DNA of 5,111 bases from CAYSLC01 sp964431545. Its GTDB lineage: Bacteria > Desulfobacterota > Desulfobacteria > Desulfobacterales > JAABSP01. Under the pieces are notes generated by a model. That model was not told where the DNA came from. It saw only the letters and a list, made by a program, of their open reading frames with translations, and did no database searches. The stretch spans positions 1 to 5,111 of the forward strand of contig CAYSLC010000315.1 of assembly GCA_964431545.1 (NCBI GenBank), in the 5' to 3' direction. Made by a program: the position numbers and the translations under genes. Of the stretch, positions 1-5,111 are shown piece after piece (position 1 is the stretch's first letter; the number at the start of each line of letters is the position of its first letter).

Positions 1-478
1 CGATGATGAAATGGGGCGCCTGCCGGAACCCCAGAAAGATGTCGCTGACGAAGCGCCCCTTTCCCATCACCTCCCGGAACCAGGATTCGTCGGCGTAGAC
101 CCGGCCCGTCAGGGGATAGGGCCCCTGGTAGGCCACGTGGACGCCTCCGGCATCGAAGACCCCGATGTCCACAAAGGCGTTGTCCGACGTCTGGAGATGG
201 CGGAAGACCGCCCCGAGCCGCTCCGGCCGGCTCAGGTCGTCGAAAGAATAGGCGTGGAGGATGAACCGGAGATCGCCCTCCCGCTCCGCCAGAAAGGCGG
301 CGATCATCAGCCGGTGATCGTCGATGATCCGGTTGAGGGTGGCCGCGGCGCTGTTTTGGAGGGAGGTGGTGAAATAGAAGTACCCGATGCCCAGCACGAG
401 GAAAAAGGGAACCGAGGGGACCACGATCATGATGATCAGGAGCAGCTTCCGCATCCCGTCGTAATGGGGTTCTTTCAT
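1..478 (-). CDS. Membrane Cache-domain sensor protein, probable histidine kinase (N-terminal part, runs off left edge)
   Basis: This open frame starts at ATG 478 and runs off the left edge, giving 159 N-terminal residues. It has a short basic cytoplasmic start, one strongly hydrophobic segment (about residues 11-36, rich in L/I/V/F), and then the beginning of an extracytoplasmic Cache-type sensor domain. It is clearly homologous to the upstream kinase at 505-2187. Shared landmarks include AFL-E--GD-RF near residue 71, DLSR at 81-84, VAY-GP at 115-120, a WF pair at 133-134, and SDIFLGF followed by PHFI at 145-158. The gene starts 26 bp after the kinase stop, on the same strand, so it is almost certainly cotranscribed. 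The ribosome site is weak (AGGC about 9 bases upstream). Met9 is an alternative start. By homology it should be a second sensor kinase, but the catalytic half lies outside the window; a diguanylate cyclase or chemoreceptor output cannot be excluded. Confidence 0.85.
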   Translation of the reverse strand, partial: MKEPHYDGMRKLLLIIMIVVPSVPFFLVLGIGYFYFTTSLQNSAAATLNRIIDDHRLMIAAFLAEREGDLRFILHAYSFDDLSRPERLGAVFRHLQTSDNAFVDIGVFDAGGVHVAYQGPYPLTGRVYADESWFREVMGKGRFVSDIFLGFRQAPHFII

Positions 479-504
479 ACGCTTTTGCCTGATTTTCGGT
501 GTCT

Positions 505-2187
505 CTACAGCGGTATCCGGACCTCGAACCTCGCGCCCTCTCCGGCGGCGCTCTCCGCTGTGATCTCCCCGTTCATCTTCTTCACGATGCCGTAGCAGAT
601 GGAGAGCCCCAGCCCGGTGCCTTTGCCAACGGATTTGGTGGTGAAAAAGGGTTCGAAAATCCGGTCCAGGTTGGGGCCGGGAATGCCGGGGCCGGTGTCG
701 GCCACGCGCACCAGAAGGTGGTCTGTTTCCCGCTCTGTGATGATTTCCAGAACCCCGCCCTCCCTTTCCATGGCGTCCAGCGCATTGTTGATGAGATTGA
801 GGAGCACTTGCTGCAGTTCCGTCATGGAGGCCTTCAGGACCGGAAGGTTGGGCGCCAGACGGGTCCGGATCGTCACGCCGCTGTACCGGCTCCGCTGTGA
901 GGAGAGATCCACCAGCTCCCGGATCAGCTCGTTGACGTCCACCTCCTGGACCCGGGAATCGGTCTTCCGGGCGAAGCTGAGCAGCTTGTGGGTGATCTCC
1001 TTGCACCGCCTCCCCTGGGTGTTGATCTGGCGCAATGCCCGCCGGAATTCATCCAGGTTTTCGCCCTCCTTGAAGTCCTCCTCCGCCAGGAGATCCTCGA
1101 TCCATCCGGCCTCCTCCACCATGATGGCCACGGGGTTGTTGATCTCGTGGGCGATGCCGGCGGCCAACTGACCAATGGACGCCAGTTTGCCGGTCTCGAT
1201 CACCTGCTTGTTCATCAATTCCTTGTCCCGGTCGGCCTGGGAGATCCGACCGATCATCTGACGGGTGTAGAGGGTCGCCGTGCCCACGATGCCCAGGGCT
1301 CCGAGAAAGGCCATGAGGACGGCCATCCCCTGGGCCTGGTGGAGATCCGAAAAGGCGTCGTCGCTTTTCTGCTGGTAGACCATGAGCCAGTCGCCCTCCT
1401 TCATAAATGCGCCCACGATCACGCTCTTCCCCCCGCGGCCGCCCATCTCTTCATGGATGGTGATGCCGTCCTGGTCGGGCATGTCGGCCCGGCGGATGAA
1501 AAACTGGGCGTATTCCGCCTGGCTCAGTTTCGTCCGGAACGCGGGTTCGGTCTGGAACGCGCCGTCCCGGTTGAGGATGTAGGCGAAACCGGTGCGGCCG
1601 ATCCGGATGTTCTCCACCAGGGCGTTGAAGGTGGTGAAATTGATGGTGGCCCGCAGCAGCCAGGGCGACCCGTCCACGGTGTACCGGGCGGCGACGATGA
1701 AATGGGGGTATCCGCGGAGCCCCATGAAAACGTCGCTGATGAAATGGGGACTCTGGATCGCCTTTTTGAACCAGTCGGCCTCGCCGTAATGGGCGCCGTC
1801 CAGCCGGAACGGCCCGGCATAGGCCACCTGCCGGCCCTGGGCATCGACCACGCCCAGATCCTCGAAGATCGTGCCGTATTCCTCCCGCAGCCCGTCGAGC
1901 CGTCGTTCCAGGACCGATTTCCGGCTCAGGTCTTCGATGCCGCAGGTGGCGGCGAGAAACCGGATGTCGCCCAGCTTCTCTTTGAGGAAAGCGTCGATGG
2001 CCTGTTTGTGCTTCCGGATCAGTTCCCCCAGATGGGCGTAGACTTTCTCTTTGTAGGAATAATGGAACTGGTGATAGATGACGCCCCCCACCAACAGCAT
2101 GGGAATCAGGGAGACGATGATCACGGTGGTGATCATCAGGCGCGACAGATGCTTGTAGTAGGCGTCGGGGTCGGAATGGGGTTTCAT
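505..2187 (-). CDS. Membrane sensor histidine kinase with periplasmic Cache domain (NtrB-like catalytic core)
   Basis: This is a complete 560-residue sensor kinase. Order of parts: transmembrane helix 1 (about 18-40), a periplasmic Cache-type ligand-binding domain (about 41-283, with YGEADWF at 134-140 and PHFIVAARY at 161-169), transmembrane helix 2 (about 286-307), a short helical linker with no evident HAMP domain, the dimerisation/phosphotransfer domain, and a GHKL ATPase. Visible motifs are the H-box GQLAAGIAHEINNP with phosphoacceptor His347, the N-box LLNLINNALDAM around Asn464-Asn468, the G1 box ADTGPGIP at 496-503, the F-box FEPFFTTK at 511-518, and the G2 box GKGTGLGLSI at 521-530. 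All catalytic motifs look intact. It should autophosphorylate at the inner membrane and pass phosphate to a receiver domain; the regulator encoded 6 bp upstream is the obvious candidate. The ATG at 2187 has no strong Shine-Dalgarno, so translational coupling to the regulator gene is likely. The ligand is unknown. The Cache region is homologous to that of the following gene. Confidence 0.95.
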   Translation of the reverse strand: MKPHSDPDAYYKHLSRLMITTVIIVSLIPMLLVGGVIYHQFHYSYKEKVYAHLGELIRKHKQAIDAFLKEKLGDIRFLAATCGIEDLSRKSVLERRLDGLREEYGTIFEDLGVVDAQGRQVAYAGPFRLDGAHYGEADWFKKAIQSPHFISDVFMGLRGYPHFIVAARYTVDGSPWLLRATINFTTFNALVENIRIGRTGFAYILNRDGAFQTEPAFRTKLSQAEYAQFFIRRADMPDQDGITIHEEMGGRGGKSVIVGAFMKEGDWLMVYQQKSDDAFSDLHQAQGMAVLMAFLGALGIVGTATLYTRQMIGRISQADRDKELMNKQVIETGKLASIGQLAAGIAHEINNPVAIMVEEAGWIEDLLAEEDFKEGENLDEFRRALRQINTQGRRCKEITHKLLSFARKTDSRVQEVDVNELIRELVDLSSQRSRYSGVTIRTRLAPNLPVLKASMTELQQVLLNLINNALDAMEREGGVLEIITERETDHLLVRVADTGPGIPGPNLDRIFEPFFTTKSVGKGTGLGLSICYGIVKKMNGEITAESAAGEGARFEVRIPL

Positions 2188-2193
2188 TTCAGT

Positions 2194-2613
2194 CTACGCC
2201 GTATCGGTGTCGGGTTGGGGGGCGTTGGCTGTCCGGGTCGGATAGGTCCGTTTCAGGATATCCGCCACCACCTCTTTGAGCCGGTCGATGCTCGAGCCCC
2301 GTTTTTCAACAAAAGCCGCGATTTTCAGGTAGTCGGAGTGATCGTCCCCATCCGGGGCAAAGGCGTGGATCACCACCGGCAGGATCGGAATCCGGTTCCG
2401 CAGCCGCTTCAGGAGAAGGGCGGGATCGACGTCCGGCAGGTCCGGGTCCAGGATCAGCAGGTCGATGGCCTCGTTCCGGTGGATCTGCCGGAGCACCTCG
2501 GCTCCGCTTTCCGCCTCCCGGACCTGGTATCCCGCCGCTGTCAGTTCCCGGGAGATGAACCGCCGAACATGGGGGTTGCGGTCGGTGATCATGATGTCGA
2601 ACCGTTCGTTCAC
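2194..2613 (-). CDS. Stand-alone response regulator (receiver domain only)
   Basis: The 139-residue product is essentially one CheY-like receiver domain with no DNA-binding or enzymatic output domain. The acidic pocket is represented by Asp11 (IMITDRN), the phosphoacceptor is Asp56 (LLILDPDLP), and the conserved lysine is Lys104 (FVEKRG). The usual Thr/Ser at the end of strand 4 appears to be missing: the segment reads PVVIHAFA (79-86), with Ala84 in that place. The tail from about residue 124 (YPTRTANAPQPDTDTA) looks disordered. The start is GTG at 2613, preceded by GAAAG six bases away; a nearby upstream ATG is in another frame, and Met8 is a possible internal start that would remove strand 1. 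The gene lies 6 bp before the kinase, which supports a cognate pair. Without an output domain it probably acts through protein contacts or a phosphorelay, or as a phosphate sink. Confidence 0.9.
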   Translation of the reverse strand: MNERFDIMITDRNPHVRRFISRELTAAGYQVREAESGAEVLRQIHRNEAIDLLILDPDLPDVDPALLLKRLRNRIPILPVVIHAFAPDGDDHSDYLKIAAFVEKRGSSIDRLKEVVADILKRTYPTRTANAPQPDTDTA

Positions 2614-2675
2614 GGCGCGGCGCTTTCATTTTATTCGTCATGGGACCGGGGTCGGAGGGGCGGCTCGTTCCATCC

Positions 2676-2709
2676 ATGCCGGGCCGTTCCGGAGAAACGG
2701 CCCCGGCAT
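2676..2709 (-). other. Intergenic hairpin between binding-protein and regulator genes
   Basis: The arms ATGCCGGGCCGTT (2676-2688) and AACGGCCCCGGCAT (2696-2709) are complementary over 13 pairs with one bulged base, closing a 7-base loop. It lies 30 bp after the stop of the binding-protein gene and about 60 bp before the regulator start. No U-run follows on either strand, so it is not a standard intrinsic terminator. It could stabilise the upstream mRNA or partly attenuate read-through, so that more binding protein than regulator is made; that role is inferred. A second small hairpin, CGGTT/AACCG, lies at 2712-2726. Confidence 0.6.
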
Positions 2710-2738
2710 CCCGGTTTGGGGAACCGCCCTTCCGTCGG

Positions 2739-3542
2739 TTATTCGAGAATGGGGACGATCCCCTTTTGCTTCATGATGGAGAGGCCGGCATCGGACCGGG
2801 TGAAATCGATGAAGGCTTTGACCGCCCCGGCCGGTTCCCCTTTGGTGATATAGTAGAAAGTCTGGAAATAGGGATAATCTGCGTCTTTGGGGCCCTTGCC
2901 GTCGATGGTCAAAGTTTTGACCGCCGTGTTGTCCACCACCGTCCCCTGGGTGATAAACGAGACGGCATGGGGGAAGTTTTCCACCGCTTTGATGGCCATG
3001 GTCGATTTGTAGGACGTGAAATCGTACCGGATCTCCTTCCGGTCCATGGCCAGCCGGTCGAAGTTCTTGTAGGCGGCGGTCTCTTCCCCCGGGGTCACCA
3101 CGACGATGGGCGCATCCGGACCACCCACCGCTTTCCAGTTGGTGATCTCCTTGCCGAAGATGTCCCGGAGCTGTTCGGCGCTCAGGGCTTCGATGGGGTT
3201 TTTCTTGTTGACGATGACCGCCAATGGGTCTTTGGCAAAGGGGATCTCCACATAGCCGCTCTCTTTGTACCGGTAATAGAGCCCCCGGGTCGTGCCGGCC
3301 AGATCGCTGAAGCCGTTCATCATCCGATACAAGGCCGAACCGGAGGAGGAGACGAACAGCTCCACCTCGATGCCCGTCTCCTTGGTGAACGCATCCAGCC
3401 GATCCTGGCCGAAGGCCTCGTAGATTTGGGCGGAACAGCTGTACTTGAGGGCCTCCCGCGCCATGGCCGGGGCGATGAAGACAACGCCGGCCAGCAGGCT
3501 GGCGGTCAGCGCGGCAATCCATTTTGTTGTCCTTCGTTTCAT
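2739..3542 (-). CDS. Secreted PstS-family (PBP-like) substrate-binding protein, ligand uncertain
   Basis: The 267-residue product is a type II periplasmic binding protein of the PstS-like family. A signal peptide is clear: basic MKRRTTK, a hydrophobic core, and an APAMA end suggesting cleavage after Ala28. The mature part shows family landmarks: SSSGS at 65-69, SDLAGTTR at 79-86, IPFAKDPLAVIVNKKNP at 100-116, LSAEQLRDIFGKEITNWKAVGG at about 120-141, and the C-terminal lobe with YPYFQTFYYITKGEP near 223-237. Where PstS has an Arg and a Ser-Gly-Thr that hold phosphate, this protein reads VVVTPGEETAAYKNF (147-161), so the ligand may not be phosphate. The start chosen is ATG 3542, with AAGGAG eight bases upstream; an ATG 33 bases further up would put residues before the signal peptide and lacks this site. 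No ABC permease or ATPase gene is adjacent, whereas a regulator and Cache kinases follow, which suggests a sensing rather than purely transport role. Confidence 0.9.
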   Translation of the reverse strand: MKRRTTKWIAALTASLLAGVVFIAPAMAREALKYSCSAQIYEAFGQDRLDAFTKETGIEVELFVSSSGSALYRMMNGFSDLAGTTRGLYYRYKESGYVEIPFAKDPLAVIVNKKNPIEALSAEQLRDIFGKEITNWKAVGGPDAPIVVVTPGEETAAYKNFDRLAMDRKEIRYDFTSYKSTMAIKAVENFPHAVSFITQGTVVDNTAVKTLTIDGKGPKDADYPYFQTFYYITKGEPAGAVKAFIDFTRSDAGLSIMKQKGIVPILE

Positions 3543-3550
3543 GTCCGTCT

Positions 3551-3556
3551 CTCCTT
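3551..3556 (-). promoter_or_regulatory. Strong ribosome binding site of the binding-protein gene
   Basis: AAGGAG on the minus strand ends 8 bases before ATG 3542. It decides the start of the binding-protein gene in favour of this ATG rather than the in-frame ATG at 3575. Confidence 0.85.
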
Positions 3557-3604
3557 TTTCTTTCAGGGTATCCAAATGGACCCGTCCGGGTCGCCAAAGG
3601 GATT

Positions 3605-3620
3605 TGCAACCTGTATGCCA
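3605..3620 (-). promoter_or_regulatory. Sigma-54 (RpoN) type -24/-12 promoter
   Basis: The minus strand reads TGGCATACAGGTTGCA. Against the consensus TGGCAC-N5-TTGCW, only one position differs (T for C at the sixth base), and the invariant GG and GC doublets have the exact 10-base separation. The predicted transcript start is near 3594, giving an untranslated leader of about 50 bases before ATG 3542. Transcription from such a promoter needs an enhancer-binding AAA+ activator. None is encoded in the window, because the operon's own regulator is receiver-only. Confidence 0.75.
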
Positions 3621-3646
3621 GTGGAAAAGAGCGGGGCCGTTGGTTT

Positions 3647-3659
3647 TAATCTTTTGAAA
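3647..3659 (-). promoter_or_regulatory. Candidate IHF binding site
   Basis: The minus strand reads TTTCAAAAGATTA, matching the IHF consensus WATCAANNNNTTR at all specified positions except the second. It sits about 53-65 bases upstream of the predicted sigma-54 start, beside an A/T-rich stretch (3660-3676). That is the usual place for IHF to bend DNA between an enhancer and a sigma-54 promoter. The IHF consensus is loose, so the support comes mainly from position. Confidence 0.4.
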
Positions 3660-3728
3660 TTAGATGGAATTTAAATGGAAGGGATGGGGTGGAGGGGAGG
3701 GGTGTGCGTTCCGGGTGCTGTCTGTTCT

Positions 3729-3745
3729 CTTTACAGGCTGTAAAG
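3729..3745. promoter_or_regulatory. Perfect 17-bp palindrome, candidate activator (enhancer) site
   Basis: CTTTACAG-G-CTGTAAAG is a perfect inverted repeat with 8-base arms and a 1-base centre. It extends to TTCT...AGAA if one bulged base is allowed. Its centre is about 143 bp upstream of the predicted sigma-54 start, inside the usual range for enhancer-binding activators. No second copy was found in the intergenic region. It could alternatively serve a repressor acting on the divergent ATPase gene, or be a hairpin. Confidence 0.55.
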
Positions 3746-3773
3746 CAGAAGATGGCCGGACGCTAAACATGGT

Positions 3774-3824
3774 TTTGGCGCCCCGGATCGACGCGTGGGA
3801 TCATTGAGCGGCACTTTGGCGCCC
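3774..3824. repeat. Short direct repeat pair TTTGGCGCCC
   Basis: Two identical 10-base copies (3774-3783 and 3815-3824) start 41 bases apart, close to four helical turns. Each contains the palindrome GGCGCC. A related TTTTGGCG occurs at 3885-3892. They could be operator half-sites for the ATPase unit, or chance in GC-rich DNA. Confidence 0.35.
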
Positions 3825-3905
3825 TTAATGCGGCCAATAGGGTCGGGGAGGGATCATCCATATTCGGTTTGACTTCCGAGGGGATTTTGGCGTAAATGTT
3901 CGGAA

Positions 3906-3911
3906 TATATT
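3906..3911 (+). promoter_or_regulatory. Possible -10 box for the ATPase unit
   Basis: TATATT matches the sigma-70 -10 consensus at 5 of 6 positions and lies 58 bp before ATG 3969. No good -35 sits at 16-18 bases; TTGACT at 3869-3874 is too far away. This is a weak candidate, and it overlaps the palindrome GAATATATTC. Confidence 0.25.
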
Positions 3912-3968
3912 CGAGTTAGGTGGCGGTGAGGCTTTTGCACGCCCAATGGAATCAAGAGAGAAGCATCG

Positions 3969-5075
3969 ATGGCCGATTCATTAGACAGACTGACAATCCG
4001 CGGCTTCAAATCCATTCGGGAATTGGTCGCCTTCGAGCTGAAGGCGATGAATATCCTGGTGGGCGCCAACGGGGCCGGAAAAAGCAACTTGATCTCCTTT
4101 TTCCAGATGCTCCAATCGCTAACCGAGGGAAGTCTTGCCGACTACGTTCGCGACAGCGGGGGCATCGGTGATCTCCTCCACAACGGACGCAAAGCGACGA
4201 AACAGATGGAATTCGAAACGCGCTTTGGTTCAAGGGGTTACCGTTTTACACTCAAGCCCGGCCCCGGAGAAGGCGTTGCGCTGGCCGACGAAGCGCGTTA
4301 TTACGAGCCTGGTTCTACGGGCTGGTGGGTGCTTGGAAGCAGCGGGGATCACGCTTCATTGCTGGTTAAGGAAGCGAAAGGAACGTCACCCGACAGCCAA
4401 TACAGCAAGCCGGTATATGATGCGATCACCTCCTGGAAAATTTATCATTTTCATGACACCAGCTCGACGGCGCCCATGCGGCACGCCGAAATTATCGAGG
4501 ACAACAAGGTATTCCGTTCCGATGCATCCAATATCGGGCCGTTTTTGTTGCGCCTCCGGGATGAAAAAACGCCCTATTATGACGAAATTCTGAACGCCTG
4601 CCGCCTTGTTGCCCCGTTTTTCGACGATTTTTTGCTCGATCCCCAAAAGATGGGTCCCAAGACCAAGGTTGCGCTCTCATGGAAAACCAGGGGGTCGGAT
4701 TATCCCATGCAGCCCTATCACATGTCCGATGGCGGCATCCGCTTTATCTGCCTCGCCACGGCCCTTCTGCAACCGAATCCGCCATCCACCATCATCATCG
4801 ATGAACCCGAGTTGGGCTTGCATCCCGAGGCGATCAGAATTCTTGGCGAACTGATCGGGGATGCGGCCAAACGAACACAGATCATTGTCGCGACGCAGTC
4901 TCCGCTTCTGCTCGATCAATTCGCGATCGAAGATATTGTCGTGGTCAATCGCAAGAGGGGGCAATCCACTTTTGAGAGACTGAAACGGACTGACTTCAAT
5001 GAATGGATAGAGGATTATTCAGTCGGCGAACTATGGGCCAAGAATGTCATCAACGGAGGCACAACCCGTGAGTGA
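3969..5075 (+). CDS. AAA family ATPase (AAA_21 / OLD-SMC-like ABC ATPase)
   Basis: The 368-residue protein opens with the typical RLTIRGFKSIRE strand of RecF/SMC/OLD-type ATPases. Motifs: Walker A GANGAGKSN (32-40); an insert of about 200 residues rather than a long coiled coil; a degenerate ABC signature HMSDGGIRF (251-259); Walker B TIIIDEPE (274-281, Asp278 and catalytic Glu279) followed by LGLHP; and a switch region IIVATQSPLLLD (305-316). All nucleotide-binding elements look intact. There is no TOPRIM domain in this chain, unlike one-piece OLD nucleases; the next gene appears to supply it. GAGAG ends 8 bases before the ATG at 3969, supporting this start. Base use is visibly less GC-rich than the signalling operon, hinting at separate ancestry. 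The likely role is an ATP-driven DNA- or RNA-linked regulator of its partner; a defence function is inferred from the family type only. Confidence 0.9.
   Translation: MADSLDRLTIRGFKSIRELVAFELKAMNILVGANGAGKSNLISFFQMLQSLTEGSLADYVRDSGGIGDLLHNGRKATKQMEFETRFGSRGYRFTLKPGPGEGVALADEARYYEPGSTGWWVLGSSGDHASLLVKEAKGTSPDSQYSKPVYDAITSWKIYHFHDTSSTAPMRHAEIIEDNKVFRSDASNIGPFLLRLRDEKTPYYDEILNACRLVAPFFDDFLLDPQKMGPKTKVALSWKTRGSDYPMQPYHMSDGGIRFICLATALLQPNPPSTIIIDEPELGLHPEAIRILGELIGDAAKRTQIIVATQSPLLLDQFAIEDIVVVNRKRGQSTFERLKRTDFNEWIEDYSVGELWAKNVINGGTTRE
5055..5059 (+). promoter_or_regulatory. Ribosome binding site of the downstream gene inside the ATPase end
   Basis: GGAGG lies within the last codons of the ATPase gene, 8 bases before GTG 5068. 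This selects that GTG as the start of the next gene and indicates coupled expression. Confidence 0.75.
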
Positions 5076-5111
5076 TTACGCGGAAGTGGTTGTGCTTGTG
5101 GAAGGGCCGAC
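5068..5111 (+). CDS. Start of a partner gene, probably DUF4276/TOPRIM-like protein (partial)
   Basis: Only the first 15 codons are present, starting at GTG and running off the right edge: MSDYAEVVVLVEGPT. A hydrophobic strand followed by Glu12-Gly13 is what begins TOPRIM-fold proteins, including the DUF4276 family that is commonly encoded directly after ATPases of this type. The frame overlaps the ATPase stop by 8 bp and has a strong GGAGG eight bases upstream, so the two are translated together. The family assignment rests on a very short piece plus gene order. Any nuclease activity would need the downstream acidic motif, which is outside the window. Confidence 0.6.
   Translation, partial: MSDYAEVVVLVEGP

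Larger units (their letters stand above)
3746..3968. other. Intergenic stretch before the ATPase gene, no gene supported
   Basis: These 223 bases hold no convincing coding sequence. They contain short direct repeats: TTTGGCGCCC twice (3774-3783, 3815-3824), TTTTGGCG twice (3773-3780, 3885-3892) and GGGATCAT twice (3797-3804, 3850-3857). There is also a 10-base palindrome, GAATATATTC, at 3903-3912. Any operator for the ATPase unit should be here. Confidence 0.5.

Noticed and set aside
11..595. A 194-codon plus-strand open frame at the left edge
   Set aside because: It is antisense to the second Cache sensor, whose homology to the adjacent kinase fixes the true coding strand.
2676..2709. Reading the hairpin as an intrinsic terminator
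   Set aside because: No T-run follows on either strand, and the downstream regulator gene has no separate promoter that I can see.
988..2853. A 621-codon open frame on the plus strand, opposite the kinase and regulator genes
   Set aside because: It lies antisense to genes with complete family motifs. Its protein shows no recognisable domain, and it crosses two gene boundaries and an intergenic hairpin. Long antisense frames are common where GC-rich codon bias removes stops.
3543..3575. Starting the binding-protein gene at the upstream in-frame ATG (278 residues)
   Set aside because: The added residues are charged and precede a normal signal peptide, whereas the ATG at 3542 has a well-placed AAGGAG.
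2640..3674. A 344-codon plus-strand open frame opposite the binding-protein gene
   Set aside because: It is a shadow of the motif-rich binding-protein gene, with no family motifs of its own, and it runs through the sigma-54 promoter region.
3767..3895. An open stretch of about 42 codons on the plus strand in the intergenic region, possibly a gene remnant
   Set aside because: It has no ATG, GTG or usable early start, no ribosome site and no recognisable similarity; its length is within chance expectation.
1..5111. CRISPR arrays, tRNA or rRNA genes, insertion-sequence ends
   Set aside because: Reading both strands by eye, I found no regularly spaced repeats, cloverleaf-like sequences or transposase motifs.

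Overview
The window is high-GC bacterial DNA and reads best as part of a Desulfobacterota (delta-proteobacterial sulfate- or sulfur-reducer type) genome. This is inferred from gene style: a PstS-like periplasmic protein beside a receiver-only regulator and tandem Cache-type NtrB-like kinases, behind a sigma-54-type promoter. The sequence does not prove the taxon.

Left three quarters (about 1-3545, minus strand): one operon reading right to left. It encodes a secreted PstS-family binding protein (2739-3542), a stand-alone receiver-domain response regulator (2194-2613, GTG start), a membrane Cache-domain histidine kinase (505-2187), and the N-terminal 159 residues of a second membrane Cache protein homologous to that kinase (478 to the left edge). 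Spacings are 125, 6 and 26 bp. The layout suggests a signalling module in which an exported binding protein and one or two Cache kinases respond to an extracellular solute. No transporter permease or ATPase gene is visible in the window. The binding protein lacks the usual arginine and Ser-Gly-Thr phosphate contacts of PstS, so phosphate is not a safe ligand call.

Middle (3543-3968): a 426-bp divergent intergenic region. On its operon side it carries, in order toward the binding-protein gene, a perfect 17-bp palindrome, a 12-of-13 match to the IHF consensus, and a -24/-12 element with exact sigma-54 spacing. This is the textbook layout of an enhancer-dependent sigma-54 promoter. The other half (3746-3968) has only short direct repeats and a weak -10-like box.

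Right (3969-5111, plus strand): a different unit, visibly less GC-rich. It has an AAA_21/SMC-like ATPase (368 aa) overlapping by 8 bp the start of a second gene. Only about 15 codons of that gene are present, but they match the first beta strand and acidic residue of a TOPRIM/DUF4276-type protein. The pair resembles split OLD-like ATPase plus TOPRIM cassettes often seen in accessory or defence regions; its role here is inferred.
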